Source: Gammaproteobacteria bacterium
Lineage (GTDB): Bacteria; Pseudomonadota; Gammaproteobacteria; Pseudomonadales; Azotimanducaceae
DNA length: 64,000 nt
Reading direction: 5' to 3'
Assembly (NCBI GenBank): GCA_026706935.1
Contig: JAPOXV010000019.1
Span: 372,001-436,000, forward strand
The notes below the pieces were generated by a model that saw nothing but the letters and a program-made list of their open reading frames with translations, did no database searches and was not told where the DNA came from. This document shows, piece by piece, positions 1-9,380 of this stretch. The translations under genes and the position numbers were made by a program. Numbering within the stretch: position 1 is the first letter of the stretch; every line of letters starts with the position of its first letter.

Positions 1-997
1 CGCAATTCGAACAGCGTTGCGTGGTGTATTTGGGATCGACGCGCACCAACTGACCACCGGCGCTTGCAGCCTTGTAGTCCAGTTGACTGATGAACGTACC
101 CCAGTTCTGGTCGAGGATCGAACGATTCAAACCGGTCTTCGGCTTGACCTGACGTCCCGGACATTCCGCCGTACCCTTCGCGGATGCCGTCATCGCTTGG
201 ATATCGAGAGCTTCCACCGCGATCCACTTGCCATGCTTTTTAACGATGTCGTTCGTGAGACGATGAATGGCGTTGTGACGACGCACACGTGCCCGATAAC
301 ACGCACGCGTAAGCTCCTGGCGTCGTTTCTGACGTCGCTTAGACCCTGGCTTGCAGCGACTCAGGGCACGTTGCTTGCGCCGGATCTCGGCACGGTCCGG
401 GGTATGGCGTGGAATCACCGTGCCATCCGACAACGCCGCACTCACGTGGACCCCGACATCGATGCCGATGGCACGATTCAACCCAAAGCGTTGGATCGCA
501 ACGTCGCACACCAACTGGATGAAGACCCCGGTCGGGCGTTGCACCACCCGTAAGAGCTTCACCGTGTCGCGATCACCACAACGGGCGTCCTGCCGCCAGC
601 GGAACCGTCCAAGCCCCTTGAGCTTCACCATTCCGTACTTGCCGTTGAAGATGGGCTTTTTCTGGAGCGTCTCAAACGACATCACGCCGCGCTTCGCGGA
701 CTTGAAGCGCGGAAACCCGCGACCTTCCCGGAAGAACCGCTTGAACGCTCTGTCAACCCGGACCAACGCCGAATCCTGACACCACCGGTCGAACTTGCGG
801 AACCATTCATCGGAGTGGCGAATCGTCGTCAGTGAACCACGTTGATCAAAGAGGCTGATGCTCTCCCCGGTTTTCTGATAGCAGTCGATGCGTTCCTGCA
901 GAGCACCGTTGTAGAGCAGCCGTTGCTGCGTGAGAAACTCGGCGAGGTTTCGATGCGTGTGGGCGTTCAGCTTCGCCTTGTAGGTATACGTAATCAC
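1..997 (-). CDS. tnpB: IS200/IS605-type TnpB RNA-guided nuclease (3' end beyond window)
   Basis: Read on the minus strand from a GTG at 997, this frame stays open for 332 codons to the window edge. TnpB proteins are transposon-encoded, RNA-guided DNA nucleases with a RuvC fold. The RuvC-I aspartate is visible in AIGIDVGVHVSAALSDG (about D180), the RuvC-II glutamate in WIAVEALDIQAM (about E262), and the first half of the C-terminal zinc finger in VDPKYTTQRCSNC (C329, C332). The second cysteine pair and the last RuvC aspartate should lie just past base 1, as should the right end that would encode the guide (omega) RNA. No TnpA transposase is present upstream. No ATG is available in frame before the upstream stop at 1085-1087; TTG at 1003 is the alternative start. 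No frameshift is seen in the visible part. Confidence 0.9.
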   Translation of the reverse strand, partial: MITYTYKAKLNAHTHRNLAEFLTQQRLLYNGALQERIDCYQKTGESISLFDQRGSLTTIRHSDEWFRKFDRWCQDSALVRVDRAFKRFFREGRGFPRFKSAKRGVMSFETLQKKPIFNGKYGMVKLKGLGRFRWRQDARCGDRDTVKLLRVVQRPTGVFIQLVCDVAIQRFGLNRAIGIDVGVHVSAALSDGTVIPRHTPDRAEIRRKQRALSRCKPGSKRRQKRRQELTRACYRARVRRHNAIHRLTNDIVKKHGKWIAVEALDIQAMTASAKGTAECPGRQVKPKTGLNRSILDQNWGTFISQLDYKAASAGGQLVRVDPKYTTQRCSNC

Positions 998-1404
998 CGT
1001 CAAAGCGTAAGCTGGATGACGCGATCGCGCAAAAGAAATTGTCCTCTCGACGAGAAGACCGCCTTGCCTGAATACGAAATTAGATCAATAACTTAAGCGA
1101 CGAGATACATACGTACGAACTCAAAACCACAATTAACTACAGAAGAGCGTTGATTTAACGACGTAGCCAGTATGGTGAAGAAGTGGAGCGTCTGTTGTGT
1201 CGTACGGTACTCACGCTGTACTAATGCGGATCGGGTCATATATGCGATTTCGAATGGGCGACAAGATCAGCTAAGCTTGTTTCGTTACCGGAAGACGAAC
1301 CATCGTTCATTTCGTTAGAACCCTGTATCAAAGAAAATTCGCTTACTTTACGCAAAGTTATCAAACGCGTGCTAGCCTTATGTCGCAGTTTTTGAAATCT
1401 ACCG
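998..1404. other. Intergenic region holding the element's left end; possible gene remnant
   Basis: No complete gene is recognised. The part next to tnpB should contain the left end of the insertion element. A short inverted repeat, TCTCGACGAGA, lies at about 1045-1055 and could belong to the small hairpin typical of IS200/IS605 ends, but I could not fix the boundary. At about 1170-1224 a plus-strand frame reads QYGEEVERLLCRTVLTLY and then stops. This looks coding-like and may be the tail of a displaced gene, but it has no start and no family that I recognise. Confidence 0.35.
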
Positions 1405-1857
1405 ATGCGCATCCCTGACTTCCTATTCCCGTTTATCAACTTCATGATGAAGCTACTCTTGCGTTCGCCACTGCACTTCGTTGTCAGCTCCCATATACTG
1501 TTGATCACATTCCAGGGGCGAAAAACAGGTCGTAGATTTACGACCCCCGTTCGCTATCTAAGAGAAGACAACACCGTCCGATTGTTTAGCTCGCCTCAGG
1601 CGAGTTGGTGGAAAAATCTCCGTGGTGGTGCTGATGTTTCGGTTACGATAAGGGGGAAATCGATAAAGTGTCGGGCGATCGTTTTAGAAACAGACGCCGA
1701 CACGAAGCTACAGATCTTCAGGTCCTACCTTGAACATTTTCCAGGGGACGCTGCATATCACGGTCTTAAACCGAGTCGTCGTGTCCGGCACTCCGAAAGT
1801 GTCATGAGAACCATCCTTGACGATGTCGCCATCACTGAAGTAACACTGCCGTCATAA
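1405..1857 (+). CDS. Nitroreductase family deazaflavin-dependent (DDN/F420-like) oxidoreductase
   Basis: This 150-residue protein has the signature of the DDN-type split-barrel family: GRKTGRRFTTPVRYL near residues 39-53, then SWWKNLRGGADVSVTIRGK. Length fits the family. Characterised members bind the deazaflavin F420 or sometimes FMN/heme and reduce quinones or nitro compounds; they are best known from actinobacteria. Cofactor and substrate cannot be decided from sequence. An upstream ATG at about 1379 is in another frame and soon stops, so ATG 1405 is used; its ribosome-binding site is poor. It stands alone ahead of lipA, with a 27-base gap. Confidence 0.75.
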   Translation: MRIPDFLFPFINFMMKLLLRSPLHFVVSSHILLITFQGRKTGRRFTTPVRYLREDNTVRLFSSPQASWWKNLRGGADVSVTIRGKSIKCRAIVLETDADTKLQIFRSYLEHFPGDAAYHGLKPSRRVRHSESVMRTILDDVAITEVTLPS

Positions 1858-1884
1858 CCAATAGCAAAGCAAGTTTGTACTGAG

Positions 1885-2928
1885 ATGTCTGCTCCTTCGA
1901 TCGGCGATACAAAAGCCGACGGAAACGCCACTATGACCGTGCGAAGCGGTACGAAGTACCAGCATCGGCGCGGTCACGTGGTAATCAAAGACGGCATCAA
2001 ACGTCCGTCGAAGTTGCTCCCTGTGGTAGATACGACGCGCGATCGCAAGCCTGCATGGATTCGCGTCCGCCTTCCTGCTGGACGACGCTTTAAACGAGTT
2101 CAAGAGATCGTAAGAGCGAATAGCCTCGCAACCGTATGTGAGGAATCTCACTGCCCGAACATTGGCGAATGCTGGAGTCATGGCACGGCCACTTTGATGC
2201 TCATGGGCGACGTCTGCACACGTGCGTGCCGGTTCTGCGCTGTGGATACGGGTAATCCGAAAGGTTGGCTGGATGCAAACGAACCAGTTGCCGCCGCAAA
2301 CGCAGTTCGCCTGATGAAATTGCGGTATGTTGTGCTAACGTCGGTTGATCGCGACGATCTACCACTAGGAGGCGCTTCGCACTACGCCGATTGCGTCCGT
2401 TCCATTCGAGAGATGAACCGGAGCACGACGGTGGAAGCGCTGACACCAGATTTTCAAGGTGACGAAGAAGCCATTCAAGTCGTGGTCGACAGCGAGCTCG
2501 ACGTGTTCGCACACAATATCGAAACGGTCAGCCGTCTTTCGCCGAGAGTGCGAGATCCGCGAGCGAATTACGAACAATCACTTCGTGTGCTCGCATTTGC
2601 AAAACACGCAGGCGCTGAACTTACGAAGAGTGGTCTTATGTTGGGCTTAGGAGAAACTGAGAACGAACTGCGTCAAACGATGGTTGACCTTCGAGAAAAT
2701 GATGTCGACCTTCTTACGCTCGGACAGTACCTTCGACCGACGAAGAATCACCTGCCCGTACAACGATGGGTCACTCCCGAAGAATTCGATACCTATCGTG
2801 AGTGGGGTTTGCGTTATGGGTTCCTGGAGGTGTCTTCCGGTCCCCTCGTACGTTCGAGCTATCGCGCTGATCAATTGGTAAAGCAGGCGCGAACTGATAA
2901 GGTTGGAGTCAAAAATGCTGAGTTTTGA
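1885..2928 (+). CDS. lipA: Lipoyl synthase (radical SAM)
   Basis: LipA inserts two sulfur atoms into protein-bound octanoyl groups to make the lipoyl cofactor. The auxiliary 4Fe-4S cluster cysteines are in [12 protein letters not shown] (C85, C90, C96) and the radical-SAM cysteines in CTRACRFC (C111, C115, C118). The SVDRDDL and [10 protein letters not shown] blocks and the C-terminal RSSY serine ligand are also present. The frame opens at 1885. ATG 1933 has a better GGAAA upstream and would give an N-terminus close to the E. coli length, so the first 16 residues are uncertain. The end overlaps the next gene by up to 26 bases, suggesting co-transcription. lipB is not in the window. Confidence 0.95.
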   Translation: MSAPSIGDTKADGNATMTVRSGTKYQHRRGHVVIKDGIKRPSKLLPVVDTTRDRKPAWIRVRLPAGRRFKRVQEIVRANSLATVCEESHCPNIGECWSHGTATLMLMGDVCTRACRFCAVDTGNPKGWLDANEPVAAANAVRLMKLRYVVLTSVDRDDLPLGGASHYADCVRSIREMNRSTTVEALTPDFQGDEEAIQVVVDSELDVFAHNIETVSRLSPRVRDPRANYEQSLRVLAFAKHAGAELTKSGLMLGLGETENELRQTMVDLRENDVDLLTLGQYLRPTKNHLPVQRWVTPEEFDTYREWGLRYGFLEVSSGPLVRSSYRADQLVKQARTDKVGVKNAEF

Positions 2929-4276
2929 GAAAAACGCAAACGCAACGCCCATCGAGCTAGTATATAAAACAGACTTTTCAGGATGGTCAACGCACCAGCC
3001 CGAGAAAGTGCGTAACCTTGTTGAACGCGCGGAATTTAGCGGTGCGGCCAATCGTTACATTGAGATAACAGATGAAGCCGGTCGTTTAGAACGCGTGATC
3101 GCCGGAATCGGCAACGAGCCAACTCATAAAAGTCTCGGCGCACTACCCAACGCCCTTCCTCACGGTGCCTATACGATCGAGCATCCACCTTCCGAGGGCA
3201 TCTACGAGCTCGCACTCGGTTGGGGACTAGGATCGTACCGGTTCACGACGTATCGTCCAAATGATCAATCTGATCCACGGGTCCTACACCTCGACTCTTC
3301 GCATCAATCTGTACAGGACGAAGTCGACACGATCGGGCTCGTTCGGGACCTTATCAATACACCCGCGTCGGACATGCTTCCACATCATCTCGAAGCGGAA
3401 GTCCGTCGAGTTGCGAACCGCCATCGCGCCGATCTGAATGTTGTACTCGACAAGGAACTACTGAAACGGGGCTTTCGAACGATTTACACTGTGGGGCAAG
3501 CCAGTGCGTCTGAACCACGATTGATGGATCTCACGTGGGGAAACGAAAACGATCCTAAACTCACCATTCTGGGCAAAGGTGTGTGTTTCGATTCAGGCGG
3601 TTTAGACCTGAAAACGGCCACCGGCATGCGCAGCATGAAGAAAGATATGGGGGGTGCGGCGACGGCGTTGGGATTGGCCGATCTCGTTATGCGGCGACAG
3701 TTGCCTGTACGCTTGCGATTGTTAATTCCAGCCGTTGAAAACGCAGTATCCGGTAACGCATATCGACCTGGCGACGTCATTCGCACATATAAAGGGCTTT
3801 CGGTCGAGGTCGGAAATACCGACGCGGAAGGTCGCCTCATCCTCTGCGACGCACTCGCTCTAGCAAGCGAAGAGAAACCAGAACTCATGGTCGACTTCGC
3901 AACACTGACCGGAGCCGCCCGTAGCGCGGTAGGTACAGAGATTTCCGCAATGTTCGCGAATAACGACGCCGTAGCATCAGGCATTGAGGATGCTGCGAAG
4001 GAACTCGACGATCCGGTCTGCCGCTTGCCACTTTATAAAGGCTACCGTCCTGGACTTCGAAGCCCCGTTGCGGATCTGTGCAATATCGCGAACTTTCCCG
4101 AAGGCGGCGCAATAACGGCAGCGCTTTTCCTCGAAGCATTTGTTGACACAACACGTTGGGTGCATTACGACATCAATGCATTCAATTCGAAGTCCCGTCC
4201 CGCTCATCCGATCGGCGGAGAAGCGATGGGACTGCGTGCCACCTATCGTTATCTTGAGCAGTCATTCAAGCGATAG
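2903..4276 (+). CDS. M17 leucyl aminopeptidase family protein
   Basis: Cytosolic M17 aminopeptidases remove N-terminal residues using two metal ions and form hexamers. The metal/catalytic set is visible: K225 and D230 in [12 protein letters not shown]237, D248, then [10 protein letters not shown] with D307, E309 and R311. The divergent N-terminal domain ends at about residue 140. The length (457 residues) is in range, slightly shorter than E. coli PepA and close to the PepB-like members. The first ATG (2903) lies inside lipA; ATG 2915 is an alternative only four codons later. The overlap with lipA implies translational coupling. Substrate preference is not predictable. Confidence 0.92.
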   Translation: MESKMLSFEKNANATPIELVYKTDFSGWSTHQPEKVRNLVERAEFSGAANRYIEITDEAGRLERVIAGIGNEPTHKSLGALPNALPHGAYTIEHPPSEGIYELALGWGLGSYRFTTYRPNDQSDPRVLHLDSSHQSVQDEVDTIGLVRDLINTPASDMLPHHLEAEVRRVANRHRADLNVVLDKELLKRGFRTIYTVGQASASEPRLMDLTWGNENDPKLTILGKGVCFDSGGLDLKTATGMRSMKKDMGGAATALGLADLVMRRQLPVRLRLLIPAVENAVSGNAYRPGDVIRTYKGLSVEVGNTDAEGRLILCDALALASEEKPELMVDFATLTGAARSAVGTEISAMFANNDAVASGIEDAAKELDDPVCRLPLYKGYRPGLRSPVADLCNIANFPEGGAITAALFLEAFVDTTRWVHYDINAFNSKSRPAHPIGGEAMGLRATYRYLEQSFKR

Positions 4277-4314
4277 CCGCACAACGATTCAGCAGCGCAA
4301 GTTCACGATCGACG

Positions 4315-5721
4315 ATGGATATCCATATCTACGACACGAAGCGACGAAAGAAACGTCGTTTTGAACCGCTTGACGAAAACCATGTGACGATCTACGTCTG
4401 CGGTCCGACCGTGTATGACCGCGTGCATATCGGTAATGGGCTTTCGGCGGTCGTTTTCGACGTTTTCGTACGCATCTTACGCACTGTATTTCCAAACGTG
4501 ACGTATGTGCGAAACGTGACCGATATCGACGACAAGATCAACGCTCGTGCACTCGAACTCGGCGTGCCCATCGACGAGCTGGCGCGTGAATGTACCGACG
4601 CCATGCATGAAGATTTCGACGCACTTGGTGTTCTACTACCAGATGTAGAACCTAAAGCGACCGGTCACATCAAGGAGATCACCACGATGATCTCGTCGCT
4701 CATCCAGCAAGGTCATGCGTATGAAGCGGAAGGGCACGTCCTGTTCTACGTCCCAAGTGACCCTAACTACGGTTCATTAACGAATAAGTCACTCAAAGAC
4801 TTGATTGATGGCGCTCGCGTCGAAGTCGCTCCTTACAAGAGAGATCCAAAAGACTTTGTGCTTTGGAAACCTTCATCACCGGAACTCCCAGGTTGGAAAA
4901 GTCCATGGGGTCGTGGTCGGCCCGGTTGGCATATTGAATGCTCGGCGATGATTCGTGAGCATCTCGGCGACGAGATTGACATCCATGGCGGTGGAACTGA
5001 CCTAGCGTTTCCACATCATGAGAACGAAATGGCTCAGAGTGGTTGCTTCAACGATAACCCGGACTATGTCAAGTATTGGATGCATAACGGCATGCTCAAT
5101 CTCGGTTCCCAAAAAATGTCGAAGAGTCTTGGCAACATTCAGACGGTCCAAGAGCTCTTGCATGAGCATCCAGGTGAAACGTTACGTTACGCAATCCTGT
5201 CAGGGCACTATCGGCAGAATCTGAAATGGGACGACGAGTTGATTGCACAGTCAGACCGAAGCCTGACTTCGCTCTACCAAGCGTTGCGTAATGCTGAACG
5301 AGTCGCCGGTGAGTCACCTACGAGTGAGGCGTACGCTCAAACCAAGATTGCAGATCTCCCAGACGAAGTGCTTGCGCCACTTAGTGACGATCTCAATACG
5401 CCGCGAGCACTAGCAGGAATGCACGAACTCGCTTCAAAACTGAACGTTAGTACGGATGTGAAGGAGGCACAGTCACTCCGGGACAAATTACTCGGCGGCG
5501 GTTGGCTTCTAGGCTTACTCACACGTAGCGTTAGCGAGTTCTTCACGCAAGATGCGTCAGTGGGCGAGGTGGAAATCAACCGACTAATCGATGAACGCGC
5601 CGAGGCAAAAGCCGCTAAGCAATACGACCGCGCCGATGAAATCCGCGCTGAATTGCGCGCGAAGGGCATCGCCATCGAGGACACTCGAGAAGGTACTGTA
5701 TGGAAAGTCGTCAAACAATGA
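4315..5721 (+). CDS. cysS: Cysteinyl-tRNA synthetase
   Basis: CysRS charges tRNA-Cys; the matching tRNA-Cys gene is also in this window. The class I HIGH motif appears as HIGN (residues 38-41) following the zinc-ligand C29 in [11 protein letters not shown]. Further landmarks are [23 protein letters not shown] and KMSKSLGN. The C-terminal DALR-type helical region ends with the usual helix rich in charged residues. The 468-residue length is normal. It follows the aminopeptidase by 38 bases on the same strand. Confidence 0.97.
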   Translation: MDIHIYDTKRRKKRRFEPLDENHVTIYVCGPTVYDRVHIGNGLSAVVFDVFVRILRTVFPNVTYVRNVTDIDDKINARALELGVPIDELARECTDAMHEDFDALGVLLPDVEPKATGHIKEITTMISSLIQQGHAYEAEGHVLFYVPSDPNYGSLTNKSLKDLIDGARVEVAPYKRDPKDFVLWKPSSPELPGWKSPWGRGRPGWHIECSAMIREHLGDEIDIHGGGTDLAFPHHENEMAQSGCFNDNPDYVKYWMHNGMLNLGSQKMSKSLGNIQTVQELLHEHPGETLRYAILSGHYRQNLKWDDELIAQSDRSLTSLYQALRNAERVAGESPTSEAYAQTKIADLPDEVLAPLSDDLNTPRALAGMHELASKLNVSTDVKEAQSLRDKLLGGGWLLGLLTRSVSEFFTQDASVGEVEINRLIDERAEAKAAKQYDRADEIRAELRAKGIAIEDTREGTVWKVVKQ

Positions 5722-5917
5722 AGGGGCTTCATACAGGATTCGAAATCAACAGACTCGATCGAGCATGCTTCGTTCGTCGGTTCAGCCAGCCAAGCGACAA
5801 CAGATGTCTCGGTCGCCTAGCAAGTCGAATCCTTATCGCGACAGTCAACAACCGATGTACGTACTTGAAACACATTAACAACGTACGGAATAACCAAAGT
5901 TTCCATAGGTAAGCGTT

Positions 5918-6502
5918 ATGGTGAATATTCGAATTTCAACGATACTGATCCTCGCGGGAGTCGCACTTCTTTTTCGGTTAACGCCGTACCTACTTTACAT
6001 CATCGGGTTACCGATCGATCCTGCAAGCTCAACGGTCTATCCGTGGAATATCTCTCCGATCCTACCGCTCTGTATCTTTGGTGCAGCGTGTTACCAATCT
6101 CGGTCGCTGGTGTATGTCATACCGCTGGCGATTTACTTCATCGGTGATTTGGGAATCTGGTTAATAACCGGTCACGCAGAATGGGCGTTCTATCCAACGC
6201 AGCCGATCGTGTACCTGGCAGTGATTGGTGTGACTTTCTGGGGCTTGTTATTACGAAACAAGCGATCCCTCTGGCGAATCGCCGGGACTGGTCTCGGAGG
6301 TGCAATTTCGTTCTTCGTCATATCGAATCTAGGAAGCTGGTACGTGTGGTATCCCCATACCTGGGAAGGCTTGATCGAGTGCTACACGCTAGCTATTCCG
6401 TTCTTCCGTCACACGTTGCTCAGTATGGTGGTGTTTCTCCCGATCCTCTTCAGCAAAGTGACGCTCAAGCAGGTCACGCGACCTCGTTTACAAACTAGCT
6501 AG
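5918..6502 (+). CDS. DUF6580-like membrane protein, possible vitamin-uptake component
   Basis: This 194-residue protein is mostly hydrophobic, with about five or six membrane segments. The block PWNISPILPLCIFGAACY followed by YVIPLAIYFIGDLGIW resembles the DUF6580 family, whose layout recalls substrate-binding (S) subunits of ECF vitamin transporters. It ends four bases before the BtuF-like gene, and a BtuB-like receptor follows, so a part in cobalamin or cobamide uptake is a reasonable inference but unproven. No ECF ATPase or T subunit is nearby. I looked for a cobalamin riboswitch in the 196 bases upstream and did not find the conserved B12 box. Confidence 0.65.
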   Translation: MVNIRISTILILAGVALLFRLTPYLLYIIGLPIDPASSTVYPWNISPILPLCIFGAACYQSRSLVYVIPLAIYFIGDLGIWLITGHAEWAFYPTQPIVYLAVIGVTFWGLLLRNKRSLWRIAGTGLGGAISFFVISNLGSWYVWYPHTWEGLIECYTLAIPFFRHTLLSMVVFLPILFSKVTLKQVTRPRLQTS

Positions 6503-6506
6503 ACCG

Positions 6507-7451
6507 ATGACCGACCTTCGGCTCGTATCGCTGATCGCAAGCGCGACGGAAATCGTTGCCGCCTTAGGATTGCAGCGGAACCTCGTTGGCCGATCGCACG
6601 AGTGCGATTACCCAGCTTCGGTCATGACGCTACCAGCGTGTTCTTCCTCACACATTGACAAAAACGCCACGAGTAACGAGATCGACCAACAAGTTCGGTC
6701 GATGGTGCGTGATGCGCTCTCGATTTATAGAGTGGACTATGCGTTGCTTAACGATCTCGCGCCCACCCACATTCTGACTCAGACTCAGTGCGAAGTCTGT
6801 GCTGTGACGTTAGACGAAGTGAACCGCGCTCTCGAGCATCTTCAATCGGCACCAACCGTGACCGCGCTCGAACCGATGACCTTAGCGGATATCTGGCGCG
6901 ATATTCACAGCGTCGCGACGGTCGGCGATGTCTCATTGCGCGGGCATAGCCTAGTTGAGCTACTACAAGAACGCCTTGAGGCAATCGCACATCAGACCAA
7001 CTTGCGGGACAGTACGCCAACGGTGGCGTGTATCGAATGGATCGACCCGTTAATGTATGCAGCTAACTGGGTACCTGAACTCATCACGATTGCTGGTGGT
7101 CAAGTGACCCAAGGTCAAGCCGGCATGCATTCAGGTTACTTCAAATTCATAGATCTGGTGCAAAAGGATCCCGACTACATTTTGATCATGCCGTGCGGTT
7201 TTGACATCGATCGCAGCCTAAAAGAACTGATACCTCTCACGAAGGAGCCTTTGTGGTCAACCTTGTCCGCAGTACGCAATCACGACGTTTATCTGATCAA
7301 CGGGAACCACTATTTCAATCGACCTGGACCGCGAGTAACCGAATCGGCTGAAATCGCTGCAGAAATCCTTCATCCTGAACTCTGCAACTTCGGACACAAG
7401 CCCGAGGCCTACACGCAGTTAGCCCACCTTCAAGACGCGAGCGGCTATTAG
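6507..7451 (+). CDS. BtuF-like cobalamin-binding protein (periplasmic-binding fold)
   Basis: The sequence begins RLVSLIASATEIVAALGL and continues NLVGRSHECDYP. This is the typical start of the BtuF/FepB-like class III substrate-binding fold, in the subgroup annotated as cobalamin-binding protein. The C-terminal half carries PCGFDIDRSLKEL and NGNHYFNRPGPRVTES, also typical. No signal peptide is visible, so it may act in the cytoplasm or use an unrecognised export route. It sits between the DUF6580 gene (4-base gap) and the BtuB-like receptor (45-base gap). No BtuC or BtuD partner is present in the window. Confidence 0.8.
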   Translation: MTDLRLVSLIASATEIVAALGLQRNLVGRSHECDYPASVMTLPACSSSHIDKNATSNEIDQQVRSMVRDALSIYRVDYALLNDLAPTHILTQTQCEVCAVTLDEVNRALEHLQSAPTVTALEPMTLADIWRDIHSVATVGDVSLRGHSLVELLQERLEAIAHQTNLRDSTPTVACIEWIDPLMYAANWVPELITIAGGQVTQGQAGMHSGYFKFIDLVQKDPDYILIMPCGFDIDRSLKELIPLTKEPLWSTLSAVRNHDVYLINGNHYFNRPGPRVTESAEIAAEILHPELCNFGHKPEAYTQLAHLQDASGY

Positions 7452-7496
7452 CCTGTCATCGACTTCCAAACACTTACGAAATACTGAGGTTTCTAT

Positions 7497-9380
7497 ATGC
7501 GCGCCGTAATACAAATCGTGAGCACCCTTGCAATACTCACTCTAAGTGGCTTCATCACTGCAGGGGAAAGCGAGGAAGACGGAACTGAACCGAATGTCCA
7601 AGCTCAGCCTCGGACCGTCGAGGGAGACAACGATCGAATCGAGGAAATGATCGTTGTGGGTAGCCGACTTAACATCGACTCAATCGGTCTTGAGACGATC
7701 GATCTTAGTGATCAAACCCCACAGACCCTGACCTCAGCAATGCAATCGTTATCTAGCATAGCTGTATCTCAGTCTGGTAATGTAGGCTCGTTGACGCAGA
7801 TGCGAGTACGTGGCGCCGAAGCCGACCATCTCAAGGTGCTCATGGATGGCGTGCCGCTTGGAAATCCTTCGACCGTGAACCTGAATCTTTCAGCGATCGC
7901 TCCCACAGGTATCTCGCGGATCGATGCCCTCAACGGTCCGCGGAGCTCAGTCTGGGGTTCGGACGCGCTCGCAGGTATTGTCAGTCTAACTACCAATCCA
8001 ATGCCATCTAACCGGTTTTACGTGGATCGAGGTTCGAATCAAGCATGGTTATTTGGTACGAATCTCGGAATGAGATTTGCGGGAGTACCCGTGGCCCTTC
8101 ATTACAGTAAGTACGACACCGATGGTACGAACGTCTCCTATGACGGGGATGAGCAGGACGGCTTCCGTCAAGACGCACTGCATACCAGCTATCAAAAGGT
8201 CGGAACAGACTTTCAATTGAGCGGTTTCCTCCGAAGCACCGATAGTTCATCTGACTACGACCCAATTCCCCGTGACGGAGACCGTCGACTTGATCTCACA
8301 GATCGGATACTTGCACAGCGGTTTACGTGGCAAGCACATGAAGACTTCCAACTTTCTGCGAACGGCAGCATCACCCGATCGAAGTTGCGCAACTTTGGCG
8401 ATGGCAATCAAACCAACTCATCCGATGGGAATCTGACGCGCATATCCGTTGAAGGTTTGATTTCTCTAACACAAGCGCAGGATATGAGCTTCGTAGTCGA
8501 CCACACAGCGGAGGATTTCGAACAGCAAGGCTCAGCGAGTTTTTTTGGCGATCCAAACTACGACGAGTCGATGGCAACAACGGGTGTTGCTGCCGAATAC
8601 CTTGTTTCTTCCAATCGACTGCAATGGCATTCATCGATACGTCGCGAACAAAACAGTGAGTTCGGCAACTCCACCGCTTGGCAGACCAGCATGCTGTTGC
8701 GCCGCGATGCGTTCCGTTGGTCATACACTATCGGCGTAGGTATCAAGAATCCTACCTTTATCGAACGGTTTGGCTTCACGCCTGATACGTTCTTAGGAAA
8801 CCCAGATATAAAACCTGAACGTGCACTTCAACACCAATTGGCCTTGCAGTGGGAACAGGAACATCAGTCGCTAAAAATCGCAATGTACTCGAGCGCGTTA
8901 GAGGACGAGATTAATGGATTCTCGTTCAACGCAGAAATGAATCAATTCACCGCCGCAAATCTAGAAACTGACAGTCGTCGACGCGGAGGAGAAATCCGTT
9001 ACACTCGAAGACTTAAGAGTCTGGAAATCGAGACGAATTACGCGTACGTTAAGAGTGAAGAGAACAGAGAACCGGAGATACGACGCCCTAAGCACCTTGC
9101 GCATCTTGGCATTCACTATGTTCTTAACGACCGGCTGAGATCGCGAAGCACCCTTCACTACGTGGGTGAGCAACTCGACCGAGATTTCTCCACATTTCCA
9201 GCGAGCGTCGTTACGTTGAATGATCATCTTCTTGCGACGACGTCACTTGAATACGACGTCATGCCGAAATTAACACTCCACGGTCGGCTCGAGAATTTAC
9301 TGGATACCGAATATGAACACGTCTACGGCTATCGGACGCCAGGACGAACATTTAGCATCGGCGCGAGAGCTGAATTTTGA
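7497..9380 (+). CDS. btuB: TonB-dependent outer-membrane receptor, BtuB-like
   Basis: A 627-residue receptor: signal peptide of about 22 residues, a TonB-box-like EEMIVVGSR near residue 50, a plug domain containing MRVRGAEADHLKVLMDGVPL and GPRSSVWGSDALAGIV, then a 22-strand-type barrel ending in a C-terminal phenylalanine (GARAEF). Size and plug sequence match the BtuB class for vitamin B12, and the BtuF-like gene upstream supports that substrate. Specificity is inferred. The stop codon overlaps the TTG start of the following peptidase gene. Energy would come from a TonB complex such as the one at 33340-38610. Confidence 0.85.
   Translation: MRAVIQIVSTLAILTLSGFITAGESEEDGTEPNVQAQPRTVEGDNDRIEEMIVVGSRLNIDSIGLETIDLSDQTPQTLTSAMQSLSSIAVSQSGNVGSLTQMRVRGAEADHLKVLMDGVPLGNPSTVNLNLSAIAPTGISRIDALNGPRSSVWGSDALAGIVSLTTNPMPSNRFYVDRGSNQAWLFGTNLGMRFAGVPVALHYSKYDTDGTNVSYDGDEQDGFRQDALHTSYQKVGTDFQLSGFLRSTDSSSDYDPIPRDGDRRLDLTDRILAQRFTWQAHEDFQLSANGSITRSKLRNFGDGNQTNSSDGNLTRISVEGLISLTQAQDMSFVVDHTAEDFEQQGSASFFGDPNYDESMATTGVAAEYLVSSNRLQWHSSIRREQNSEFGNSTAWQTSMLLRRDAFRWSYTIGVGIKNPTFIERFGFTPDTFLGNPDIKPERALQHQLALQWEQEHQSLKIAMYSSALEDEINGFSFNAEMNQFTAANLETDSRRRGGEIRYTRRLKSLEIETNYAYVKSEENREPEIRRPKHLAHLGIHYVLNDRLRSRSTLHYVGEQLDRDFSTFPASVVTLNDHLLATTSLEYDVMPKLTLHGRLENLLDTEYEHVYGYRTPGRTFSIGARAEF

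Noticed and set aside
17-1096. Plus-strand open frames across the left end
   Set aside because: They are antisense to the TnpB reading frame, which has clear RuvC and zinc-finger motifs on the minus strand.
5722-5917. Possible cobalamin riboswitch upstream of the DUF6580/BtuF/BtuB-like genes
   Set aside because: Only an AGCCAG fragment of the B12 box is present; the rest of the box and the conserved CCCGCAAC-type segment are missing.
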